Positions 52,785 through 64,000 of a stretch of 64,000 nt of DNA are shown one piece after another. Both the position numbers and the translations under genes were made by a program. This DNA is from Tyto alba (taxonomy: Eukaryota > Chordata > Aves > Strigiformes > Tytonidae). The notes beneath the pieces are model-generated. The model saw only the letters and a list, made by a program, of their open reading frames with translations, was not told the DNA's origin and ran no database searches. The DNA lies in the NCBI RefSeq assembly GCF_018691265.1, contig NW_024881322.1:9289989-9353988 (forward strand). The letters are read 5' to 3'. Each line of letters starts with the position of its first letter. Position 1 is the first letter of the stretch.

Positions 52785-55700
52785 GCGCCTCGTGTCGAGG
52801 TGTTGGCTGACAGGACAGCCTAAAGGCTGGAAAGGTTAAATACTTCTTAGCAACGGTAATAAAAGGTGTTGGTGGTTGTGTCTCACCTGCGTCAGCCCTC
52901 TGTGGGAACACCTCAGGGTATCTATCCCCCGGTGTATCTGTGAGGTCAGCAGATTATTTTTAATCACCAGAATGGAGTCACAGGAACAGCTTCGCCTTAT
53001 GTCACACAAAGAGACCTGTCTAAAATCACAGAACAGGTTTCTGAAGTCCCAGCTTAGCGTTGTCAACTTCAGTTGTCTTATATGATTTTCAGTTGTTGAG
53101 AAGCAAATCCTTTAAAGGATAGCCTTAGAGGGTGATGGATAAAATGACAATGAATAAGAGAAAAGTGCATGATACTTCTGCTAAAGATCTTTGGCAGTAA
53201 AAGTTGGCACCATTACCTCAGTAAAAACAACAAACTGCTTTCAAAAAAGACCTTAAAACTGTCTCTTGAAAAGAGCCAAGAAACAGTGCTTTCCTTCTAT
53301 TTCCCTCTGTCTTCACATGCTGTACTTAACTACAGAAGGCACAAGAGTTTCAGTTTGATTTTTCAAGTGGGTAGTGTCCCTTCAATGCCAAAGGATCAAT
53401 ACCTTTCATTAAGCGCTGCAGCGTGAACAAGGAGAGAGGCACTGAAAAGTTTCCTAGTAAAGAGAGCACCGTAAGGAACTCCAGCTTCTGAAGTGAAACA
53501 TAAAAATAAGAGCCTGAAGGAGTATCGTTAGCACCCAGGACCTAATTCTTCCTTTTAAATAAAGGAATACAGACAACAGGTAATGTGAGAATTTGCAAAA
53601 CCAGATAAAATAGTCTTAATTTTTATGTTTACTGACTTCAAATTATTTTCCTCTGCAACCACTCCGTAGACCTCGTGTTTGAGATGGAACATGGGACCTC
53701 TGTGTTTCTGCAGCACCCGTTGTCCTTGAGATGGCTTATCGAATTGTAAACGTGGACAACTGGTACTTGACAACACCTTCAAATGTAATATTTGACATAC
53801 TCCTATCAGTTTCCTAGCTCCTTCCATTGTTATGCAAGAACAATTATTTGCACTTGAAATTCTGAACATGCCGTCACCACCAGGGCATGTAACTTAGAAT
53901 TCCCAGGAATTTCCAAGAATAGAATAGAATTTCCAAGCACTAGTCAAATATTTGTACATACGGTGATGCATCAAAATGGATCAGCTAGATGAGCACTTGC
54001 AAGGATTAATGCACAAAAATCAAGGCAAATGGCAAGTTTTAAACTTTGCATTTAGGATGCTTGCAATTTTACTGTTTGACAGTTTGGCAGTCTACGTACA
54101 CATAGTGTTTCTGTAACACACCCATCAGCTACTATACAAAACTCCAGACTTAGGATGACCAAATCTCCTGAGTCACAACCTGAGAACAGTAAGATCTCTT
54201 CTGTGGTGTCATTTTAGAAGCTGCGTGTTGTGCCAGCTCTATGAGCAGATCCCTGTACTGTGTAGAGGTGCTCAGGGGTCAGGATTACACTTGGCAGCAA
54301 TCTCATTTTAGGACTAAAACTTAAACCTGGTAAAAATAGTTTGGCATTTATTTACATTCCAGGAAACTTTATGAATATACATTATGAAGTATCAAACTCT
54401 CACACCAAAAGGCCATTTGATATTTTAAGATGCAAGAATGATGATGTTATTCTTAATACTTAGCTGACCTCATACCTTGACAAATACACAGCAATCTTTT
54501 TGCATACTTGTATTATCTGTGACATCTCTGTAGTTCAGAGGAAAAAATATATCATCTTTAAGAATGCCAAAACTTTATTACTTTTTTTAATTAAAGGAAT
54601 TCATGCATTAAAATGCTATGGAAGACTAAGGGATCATCTTCTGACTCTTGAAACGTCTAAAAGAGGTACCTGACTTGACAGTTGAGGCTTCTAACACAGC
54701 CATTAGACTATCCAAGGGAAAATTCAGAGCATGTGAGATCCTACATCTCTAGGTTCTTAACTAACATGGGCACAGAAGATAGGTTGTATGATTATGCTGA
54801 TAGCCAATTATCAAGTTGGAATAGATCAAAATCTCAAATTGCTGTCAGTAAAATACCCCCTCTGTTTCTTGATTTTATTTATTTATTTGTTTTTCTGACA
54901 TGATAATGAGTGTATGGTCTTAAAAACTCAGGATCACCTTTTTCTTTCATTCCTCTGTACAAACCAGCAGGCCTAGACAACCTAAGATCAAGTAAAATAA
55001 TAGCAGTTACAAGCTGGGTTGTAGCTAATGAATTGAGCCTCTTCTGCTATTTATACTAATAGTTGGGGTCATGTGAAATTACTGACCTGTATGTGGGATG
55101 ACAACCAGAAAGAACTTGTACGCTCAGACACATGTTTTCTCCAAGACTATTTAAAAACTCTGCCTTACCATGCAAAGATGACAAAGGAATCCCACATTCC
55201 TTCTTCAGAACAAATGGCTTGGAGAAAATTGATACTTCAGCCCCTGCCAGGGTATTCTGTTCTAAATCAGAGAATTTACATTTAATTTAATGATCTGGAA
55301 AACTTGATGTACAAGGAGGAAAGAGTGGGTTTGTGCTGTTTGTTCTCCCTTCAGTTTTACACATGAAGCCAGAGAGGTTTATTCCTTAAGAAAACGAAGG
55401 GAAAGGTCCTGTTCACATGAGTTTTCTCACTCTGGAAGTGTGTAACATCTCTTTGGTACTAGAAATTTTGCAAATTCCCAACAGTACTGTAGGAATTTCC
55501 GTAATAGATTTCCATGAGGAAAAATGGCTCTAGAAGTCTTTTTTGTTTCCATATTAGCAACACTGACAAACAGGTTTGACTACATGTCTTTCAACAAGAG
55601 GTGTACGATTTGTCAGTCCTGATATCTCTATAATGAAACAAGCTGAAATGCATATATATTTAAATATAATAATGGGCTTCTCTGTTGTTTGTCAAGACTT

Positions 55701-58700
55701 ACATGCTGATGTTTTCTATATATATCAGTTGATCCTCCCCCTAACTTTGAGTCCAGTGGCCAACTTCCATCAAACTTCACAAGGGGTAGCAACACAGAAG
55801 TGGACTTCTAATGAATTCAGCTGGGCTGTGCAATTTCAACAGCTGACTTCTGGAATAGAGACCTGCAAGACCAATATCTGGTTTCTAACAGGGGCGTGAA
55901 GATTTATTGACAAATCCTGAAAACACTTAGAACTTGGTGCAATTTTACCAGCAGTGGTAATCTAGTTGGCGACACATGTCTAAGGAATAATTTCTTGAAA
56001 TGGTTAAATGAAAACGTGATTCATCTTCAAATATTTTTGCCCTGATGATAGCTTCAAGACTGAAGAGGAGTAGCAGTTATCCATAAATATTCCCTCTGAC
56101 ATGTGAGGTGCTTCAAAAGAGACATACAGGTAAGAGAATGTCTTGGTATCTTACTGTTTCAAGAGAAATCAAACAGTAAATAAGCTGGTTAAACAGCTGC
56201 AGGGCTAGAAAATTTTCAGGTGAGCAGTAGCTTTCTGGGACAGAATCCGAATGGACCCTTCTTTATCCTGTAAAACTGCAGTAGAAAAGGGCTAGACCTC
56301 TGCATTACACGGTCTCAGATCAGATCTCTGATTTGATCTCAGACATGGACTATGGTTGTATAGAATAGCTTTTTTGCTTACAGATTTAGCATGGAGTTTT
56401 ATTTGGAAGTTTTTTTGTGTGCTATTATTTCTTCCTAATCATGTGTTCAGATTAGATCTATTTTTTTCAAAAATTTCTCTTTGGTTTTAAACATTATGAG
56501 AATTATCAAAACCACTGTGAAAATGTCTCTAAATTGTTTTGTTGTGGAATGGTAAAGAAACACAGTTTCAAATATTGAATTTAAAACAAATTGCTAAAAC
56601 GGCCACGAGAGATCTAGCAAAACCAGCTACCATCATGATTTATTTTTTAGAAGAGCATTTGTCTTTGTAGAAAAAACTATTTCCATTTAGCAAATTCCTT
56701 GTCTTTTAAAATTTCAAATAGTTCTAAAGCACTACTGAGAAAAATTGGAGACAAATCGCCATTGCTACAAAGGAAGATCTCTTTTGCAGGGCAGTGAATA
56801 AAAGAAAACCTACTAATATAATTGATTTTTAACTTTCAAAAAGCCTTTGACCCTACTGCCCACAAGAGGCTCCTAAGGACACCAGTGCTGTGATCCAAGG
56901 TCTGCTTTCATCCATAGCATTCTTTATTCATGTGATGCCCCATTAACATTAAGGGACCTAGCAGTCTGCCCACATGAAAGAAATTGCAGTCAGTTCTTAC
57001 ACAGACACTGATAGGGTAATATATGGTAAAGTGACACTGAGACCTGAAGTAGTATTCCTCATTTAAAATGTTTCCTTGTTTTGTGTTACTTGCTTGACTT
57101 TCTTTTGGGGTCATAAGCCCTTTGGAGCAGAGACCATTCTTCACAGTGCCTAGCTGTAGACTGAGCAGCCAGTCCGCTGTGCGTTACAGACACGTATGGA
57201 ATGAGGTAGGGGCAGGACTGTCTGCAGAATCGAGGCTTATTTATGCATTACATCCTGGCACAGTCCGTCCTGCCCCAGAGCTCTGGGTCCCATAACCATA
57301 GGAAAAATAAGTCCTAAAGGTTCTCATAATTTGTGAACAAAGCAATATTTAATTAAACCGAGAGGAAACAAAGTTAAAACCAGTATGATCCTTCTTCTTA
57401 GCTCTTTTTACAACAGTGTATAATCAGTCCATGGAACTCACTATCTCAAGATACTGCCAAGCCCCTGTGTTGGGGGCAGTATCAGGAAGGATTTGGTTAG
57501 GGAAGGGCACAACTTAGGGGGGGGAATGAAGTAACTTCTCCCCCATTTAAGAAGTGCCCAAGTGCAGTCTGAAAAGATGCCTATTTTATTCTCTATAATA
57601 CACAAGCTAAACTGAGGCATTGCCTATAAGGGTATCATCCCTTCCAACTCCAGGAAGCAGTCACGAACTCTGGATAAATAGCAATGTAAAATTTACTGTC
57701 ATTGGAAAAATAATTCCTTCCTGTAGTTGAAATTTTTTTTCTGACTGCGTTCGGGATTAAAAACTCAGGAGAGAAAACAAGTGACTCGATGGTAGCCAGA
57801 ATTTTTCATGCTCAAAGGAAAAGTTCTGAAACCTGATACGTTGCTGATTTACATTACAAGGGCTCTGTCAGATATTTTAAAAGTGTTTTATCTTATCTTG
57901 TGTAAAGTTTGTGCCAGCATCTCTAATTTCAGCTCAGGACAACACAGGCAGAAATGCAGATGCAGACATCTCCTGGCATATACTCAGATAACTAGCACCT
58001 GTGCAGTAAGCGTGACATGCTCCAGATACCTCAGATTTATATTCACTTGAAGTGCAGTTGATCTGTGTATGTGCACTGGCTGGTTATCAGGAGAGCCATC
58101 ATTTGATCTCAACACGGCACATCCAGTCAGGTTGCTAGCTATCCAGAAATCCCAGACATGAGGCCAAATTCCTGGTTTTCTGTTTGAACAAAATTTAGAG
58201 GGTGAGGGCAAGAAAGGACACGCATGGAAAGAATTAAGATATGTAAGCGAATACCCAGCTTTTTATTACAGAAAGGATTGCTCTTCCACTAATGTCTACA
58301 GTGCTGTTTGTCTCTGAGGGCCTCCCCAGCTCCAGGGACATTGGCGTGAGGAAATGGGAAGGACAGAGCAGAGCAGCACGGCTCGTTCCAAGCCTTGTTC
58401 GCCACGGTCCAGTCACGGCATGGCCCAACACCACTGCCTGCTTCCAGTGGCATCTGAGGCACAAGGGATGGAGTTAGGAGTGGGGTTATGGCAGAATTGT
58501 CTGGGTGGGAATAGGGTAGGGGGGAATACAGTGATGAATAATTGTAACTAGCAAGGCAGATCATACCTGCTTGCAACTCTGGTGTAGCCTTTGCCTGCTG
58601 GAAGTATCCCTCCCAGCACTGCCCCCAGCATTTCTCGCTCCCCCACTACCATATGCCCTGTGTGTCAATGCTACACAGGTTGAAAATAGCCACATAAATA

Positions 58701-60889
58701 ATCCACAAACTGTTGAGGGAGTATGCAAGGCTGAGAATGTGCCTTTGTGAGAGGGAAGAGGAAAAACTTTAAGACCTGCCAGTCTAATGATTATGAAATG
58801 TCTAATCTTTTCCCAGCCTCTGCTTTATAGCTTTACATATATGGCTTATTATTATTTATAACAAATGACCAAATGCTTGCTAAGTATTGTCCCGTCCATA
58901 GGAAAGAAACCATCACTCTTCAGAAGAATTTATGATTTTTGAAGCTCCAGTCCTACAGGTTTGCAAATGTTACTACGTATGACTGGGGACTTACAGACTC
59001 TAACTATTAACTTTACATGTGAGCAATCCCAGGAAACTCAACGCATCCACTCATGTGCAGAAGTATTTACACAAACAAGATCCAATTGTTTTGGAAATCC
59101 ATATATTTTGTATATTTATAATTTGTTCTGTCTGAGCCATTGTCTCATGACTGTTGTGATGACACCCTCATTTATTTTTGAGTGGAAACAAGCTGGTTTA
59201 GGTTTTGCTTCCAAATCCTTCCAAATGTTTTGTTTCCAACTGCTTCCCTATGCTTGTTTGTCTTTTTAGGTGTCAACCTGACATCTGTACTCTGGAAAAT
59301 ATAACCTTTTTGGCCAGAAGTGCTATTCTTATAGCTATAAGATTTTATAATAGCATGATACTTGTTTCTGTCCATTAAATATCACATTCTTATATAAAGT
59401 GTTTACAAGTTCTTGAATAGTATAAGGAGAGTATTGGCTCTCAGTTTAAAGTCTGAATTGCTTGTTGCTGTTATGCATGGAACTTTACACCATGTTCTGA
59501 GAATCTGTGGCAACGTCTCATTTAGAATACAAAGATACAATAAAATAACCTAGAAGTGGTATTTTGCCTGTAGTTCTTGATGCCTTGACTTTTGGTTGTT
59601 CTAAAAATTGCAAAGGGTGATTTCAGCCTATATGCTATGTAAGCAACAGGGTTTAAACATAGTTAAAATTTAATTCAAGCCAAGCTGAAGTGGTTGCAGG
59701 AGGAAGAAAGGCTCAATTTCCTCATAGTGACACTTCAAAGAGGAGCCCTAGTCGTGTAAATCTGGATGCTCCAGTTCCAGCAAGGGTAGGAATCATATGT
59801 GTGTATGTAATCAGCCTGCTGCCTACGGAGCGTTTGGAGCTCTCACAGCAGCACTGCAGGTTACACGGCTCCTCCTAAACCAAAGGAGGATCGTGGGAGT
59901 TCATTCACCACTTGTGAAAACCATGTTCGATAAGCTGTTGTGAGGCTCCTTGTGCAGAGTTGGTTGTTCTCGTCAGCCTTGATCACTACAGTCATTTCAT
60001 AACAACGTAAGACTGTTTATATATTTACACATAGTCTGCTGCCTCACTGTGTTTTCATGAGTGCCTTTTGGACTGCTCAGCCAGCTACTTGTGCACCAAG
60101 TATGCCAGGTATTTTTTTCAGTTTGCTGACACAGACACTGTTCCTGCTGAGCCTTATATGATTATTAACCAACACTTAATTTTCCTTTAAGGATTACAAA
60201 AGCCTTTTGGTAAAAGGGAACTCCTTGACATCCATCCAGGATCAAGGTGTTACTGTAATACAAACTGTCTTTAAAAGAAGTATTTCATCCACTTTCATTC
60301 AATTTCCATTTTCACTTCTTTCATTGTAGTTGTATGAACTTGAAATGTTCCTCATTAGTTTGTTTCAATGAGAGTCTGTGGCAAGACATGGCCTTCCTGC
60401 GAGATTCCATCGTCTTACGACACGAGAGCCCTGAAGTCACACAACACACAGGGTATTGCATGTCAGGCTCCATTTTCAAACACCTGCATCATCACCAGCC
60501 TATGAACAGCTCTTAAACACAATTAAATACCCTGAATAATTCCTGAGTCAAAGATTACCATCCCCTTATTTTGCCAGGTTGCTTCTCCAACATTGTGCTG
60601 GTGTCCAGAATGTTTCTCTGACTTCTACAAAGTGATCGGTGTTCAGCAAACACCAACCTGAGGTGTCAAAAGGAGAACAGGTCAGCCACAGACACCAAGG
60701 AGTCTTATCACATTCTTTGGTGGAAACGTATTGTGATTATGATTTTTCTCTTAGCCCTACACAGCAGCAGAGATGTGGGAATGGAGCCCTTGCATGTCAT
60801 CTGCAAGATGTGATGCCATCTTTCACTTGGGAAAATATGTAGTACATGCTTAGGAGTGCTTATACACACAGCTACCTAACCAGATGTCA

Positions 60890-61650
60890 AAGCAGTGAGT
60901 AATAAGGAGAGTCAGCAAGTTACTAATCAGCTATTAATTGTGTGCCTCAGTAATTAGCTTCTGCTGAAAACCAGTTTTCCACGGGCAACAATTTTAGGAT
61001 GGAAATAGAGAGCAAGTTAAATGACAAGCATGTAAACATGCTGTGGTTAACCTTGTCAGTCAGTAGGTGGCTGTATTGCTTCTAGCCATCTTCAGGGAAG
61101 AAAATTGCATTTCCTTGGCCAAGAGAGTGCCTTTCCCCAGGGATATAAGGAGCCACTGACAGTGCTTGCAGACCTTTGCCCTTTGTTGTTTTAAAATGGT
61201 TCAATTTGCACACAATATGGTTCCTCTAGTTATTTTTATGTAATTATTTGTTAGTTGCACAAAATCTTTTTAACGCTCTGGTTGAACAGTCTATCTGTTT
61301 CTGTTTTATACAATTTAGCTGAGGTAATTATCATCTGCTCTTGACATCACCTTAATTTCATAGCAACAGGTTGTGAAATCACAAATAAACCACTGTGGAG
61401 GAACTGGGTATTTCAGCTGTTTAAAAGTGGGCTGTGAGTTTCTTCAGCTGTGTTGTGGGCTCGTATCTGGTCCATAATCACAGCCATTTCATTGTCTTGG
61501 TGCCTTCTCATTCTCACCTGGTGGCCTAGCAATCGTATGTGTGAATGGTTTCCTGTCAGTTTAAAACACGCCACCACTCACATCATCAAAAAATACAACT
61601 GCTTCATTGATTAGCGCCAGCAATGAGAATGAATAAGCACCGAGTTCGAG
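60890..61650. promoter_or_regulatory. Candidate conserved non-coding element
   Basis: This complex, repeat-free AT-rich stretch has many developmental-factor motifs: CTATTAATTG and GTAATTAGC (homeodomain), CCTTTGTTGT (SOX), AACCACTG (RUNX-like) and a CTCF-like site. No coding frame spans it. The call rests on motif texture only; conservation was not tested. Confidence 0.25.
61060..61073 (+). promoter_or_regulatory. Possible CTCF site
   Basis: TCAGTAGGTGGCTG matches 12 of 14 positions of the CTCF core consensus, including CAGTAGGTGGC. It lies inside the candidate conserved element. Confidence 0.35.
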
Positions 61651-64000
61651 CTACTCTTTCCTTACAAAAAACCAGTCACACCAAATTGGAATTGCAGGAG
61701 ACTGCCAGGGTAGCAGGAAGAAGCTTGCAGTGTTAGGCTCTCTCTATTCTGCAGATAAAAACAACATTTCAGTTACCCAGAAAATCTATTAATGAGTTTT
61801 CTCATGCATTAAATGAACACACAAAACCGTCTTCCCCTCTGCCCTAAAAACACAAGCCAGCATGATGCCAGAAGAGCTCAGTGGTGGAGGAATTTGCAAC
61901 AGGCACAATGGGGTTGTATTGGCTGCAATGGAAAGAAATGAAAAAAAAAGAAGTTGATTCTTTGGCAATTGTGGGCAAGAACTTGAAAATAAGCAGCAGA
62001 TGTAAAAACCTTAGGAAAAAACTTAGTAAACACTCTAAGATGCAGGTGGATTTATGTTCAGAAGGTGGTGACATTATCTGAGTTCTTGAAGTGCTGTCAT
62101 GGCACAAGCAAAGGTGCCTGTAGGCAGGATCCACAGTCCTCCAAAGGCACTGGGATGTTTGTATGGGTTTCAATAGCCCATAGAGCAACAGAGCTGCCAA
62201 ATGTCATGCATTTCACTCAGGCTAGCGGGGACCTTCTCACTCTGGCCTGGCTCTCAGCTGGATTCTCAGGCACCCAGGCTGGTTGCAGGATAACGTGTCA
62301 GGTTTTTGGCTTGTAGTACTGACCTGGGGCTGCTAGGGGCCCCCGTGGCTCTATTCCTGAGGCATATAATCTGTCCTGTCACTGAATTATGCCCCGAAGC
62401 AGCGGACATGATCCAGGCCAAGGGAACCAGGATAAAGGTTCCCAAGCTGACACGTCTGTAGCCAGTTACGGCAGGATCCCCTCCAACATTTTGCTCCACA
62501 GGCAAAGTAGCTTCTACCTGTAGAAAGTCCAAGAGTCAGAGCATCCACTGCTTTCCTCACACAGCACTGTTTTACCCAGCCAGCAATCCTCTGCCGCTGA
62601 AATTGTCCGGGTCTGATGTCTCTCTGCTTCCCTAGAAATGGCACTGTCAGCCTTGGTGACCACCTCTCCCCACCAGTCCCCTTGCTGCTTCCCAGCAGCA
62701 CCCATCCAGCAGCCCTCTGCAGCACCACACCACCCCGCACCCCTGCTCTGCCATGGCTTAGATGACTGTGTGTCTCTCACTAAGCTGAAAACCGTTGGTA
62801 AGCATTTGTAAAATTGCACAGAGGGAGTGGGGCACCTTTTGGAAGTGCTGTTTCAGTCCCAGTCTGGGCCAATATAATGAGGAGAATAATAAAAATGAAA
62901 TCAAATAAACAGTAGAAGCTGAGACACATCAAATGTTTCAGCTCGTGGAAAATGCCTACAGACAAGGAATGACTGCACAGCATGTGGAAATGAACGACTA
63001 AGGTCTGGAACAAGATAGGATTTATATTGCTGTGGTTTCATACTGAATGGGAAAAAACGGCAAACAGATTGAAATAGCAGGGGAATTTACCCAGAAAATG
63101 CTGCCATACAGAGCTACAAGAACATGGAACGTTAAAAATTCACACTCAGTGAGGGGTCAAGAGAGATATTTAACCTTTCTTGGACTGTACGCATATGAAA
63201 AACTTAGATGTTACAAGCTTTAAAGAAAGCTGACCCATTTTGCTGTTTAAAATATTCTGAGACTTCCATGGAGACTTATCTGATACCACCTATATATAAT
63301 GACCTAGATTTTCAAAGCGGTTGGGAAGCAGACGTCTGGAAACCTGCTGTGAATTTTAACATTTTCCATACAAAGATCAAGTGTAAACTTGCAGTTTAAT
63401 TTCACTCAGGAAAGACTAAAATGCTGTTAGGACTTCTCAGATATGTAATTAGGATCATCTTGTTTGTGAAATAACCATGGAGCGACAACAGAGCCATCCA
63501 TTCCCAGCCAGATTCCTGTCTTAAAGGATGCTCAGGTAAGCACAGGTCTAAAGTAATTACTATCTAATAACTGTATACTTGTCTGTATGCCATATCTTAA
63601 TATGCTTATTAGTAAATGGGTGTTAGTGTCACAAAATTCACCAGGTCCATTAGTGCCTGCCGGCTGAGTTATCACAGTGACCTATAAATGAAGCTGCAAA
63701 GAGAATGAATTACTTTGCCAAGATGAAGCACTTGGAATAAAACAGACGTGATGATCAGGATGAAGCAATCTTGAGGATGGGTTCCCCTCTCCTCAGATTA
63801 ACAGGCTTCAGTCTGCGTGTTTATCTTCCCAACTATATTCTCTGGAACTCACTCAACCATCCAAAGCATGGACTATGTGAAGTGGCATTTCTAGAGTTCA
63901 GCAGGCAGGCTGCCAAAAGAATCTCCTCTACTCCTATTTTAACATGAATTTCCATGAGTTGGGGAAACAAAATTAAGCATTCATATAAAAGGGCACTGCT

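Larger units (their letters stand above)
51840..52800 (-). promoter_or_regulatory. HERPUD2: CpG-island promoter of HERPUD2
   Basis: This is dense CpG and G+C sequence covering the first coding exon and about 900 bases upstream, ending sharply near 52.8 kb where the DNA turns AT-rich. No TATA or CCAAT box is seen. GC boxes (GGGGCGGGGC) are at 52,410-52,419 and 52,670-52,679. An ETS-type ACCGGAAGC is at 52,301-52,309, a palindromic NRF1 site at 52,378-52,387 and a TGACGTGC element at 52,069-52,076 (minus strand). The layout is that of a broad housekeeping promoter; such islands often start transcripts in both directions. The start site probably lies between about 51.9 and 52.4 kb. A GTGAGG donor-like sequence near 52,222-52,230 allows for a short non-coding first exon. 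Confidence 0.8.
52801..64000. other. Intergenic DNA upstream of HERPUD2
   Basis: In human this side faces SEPTIN7, but no septin GTPase exon is visible here. Open frames of up to 118 codons (for example minus 62,200-61,844) match nothing known to me. The DNA is AT-rich with few repeats. A candidate CTCF site and candidate conserved element near 61 kb are listed separately. Confidence 0.55.

Noticed and set aside
52066..52911. 281-codon minus-strand frame and long plus-strand frames at 51,876-52,839
   Set aside because: Pro/Arg/Ala- or Gly/Arg-rich translations arise from the CpG island and its minisatellite; no domain is present, and they overlap the HERPUD2 promoter.
52960..53060. Possible MIR-like SINE (TCACACAAAGAG... 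then AGAACAGGTTTCTGAAGTCCC)
   Set aside because: Similarity to the SINE core is weak by eye and cannot be supported without a library search.
57380..57660. Possible CR1 LINE or other old repeat, suggested by CATCCCTTCCAACTCC near 57,635
   Set aside because: Only one short CR1-3'-like phrase matches memory; the terminal octamer repeat typical of CR1 is missing.

Overview
This window is vertebrate nuclear DNA, most likely from a bird and possibly a songbird. Three things point that way. It holds one complete multi-exon protein gene with GT-AG introns and a CpG-island promoter. The gene is compact (about 20 kb) and the DNA around it carries few obvious interspersed repeats. It also holds a solo LTR whose termini and layout resemble endogenous retroviral LTRs common in passerine birds; this resemblance is from memory and was not checked against a repeat library. 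There is no sign of bacterial, phage or plasmid content, and no tRNA, rRNA or CRISPR array was recognised.

The one gene I can support is HERPUD2, which encodes an ER-membrane protein with a ubiquitin-like domain. It lies on the minus strand between about 31.2 and 52.4 kb. Eight coding exons (51,877 down to 32,080) could be placed to the base. All junctions are GT-AG, all phases fit, and the spliced product is 406 residues with no internal stop, equal to the human length as I recall it. Its promoter is a strong CpG island (about 51.84-52.80 kb) without TATA or CCAAT boxes. The island contains NRF1, ETS, GC-box, UPRE/CRE-like and CTCF-like motifs and a 20-bp G-rich minisatellite.

The rest is non-coding as far as I can tell. 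Positions 1-31 kb are intergenic DNA beyond the HERPUD2 3' end; in other vertebrates this side faces TBX20, but no T-box exon is seen here. This part contains the solo LTR (8,726-9,777), a diverged local duplication (about 13.1 and 14.3 kb), and a second, unassigned CpG island (26.39-26.78 kb). That island carries a C-rich tandem repeat, a full match to the CTCF core consensus and a TGACGTG motif. Positions 53-64 kb lie upstream of HERPUD2, the side that faces SEPTIN7 in human; no SEPTIN7 exon is seen. Some AT-rich stretches with homeodomain-type motifs are candidate conserved non-coding elements.

No new multi-gene system is evident. The most interesting leads are the orphan CpG island with its CTCF site, an exon-like open frame in HERPUD2 intron 4, the promoter minisatellite, the solo LTR and the local duplication.
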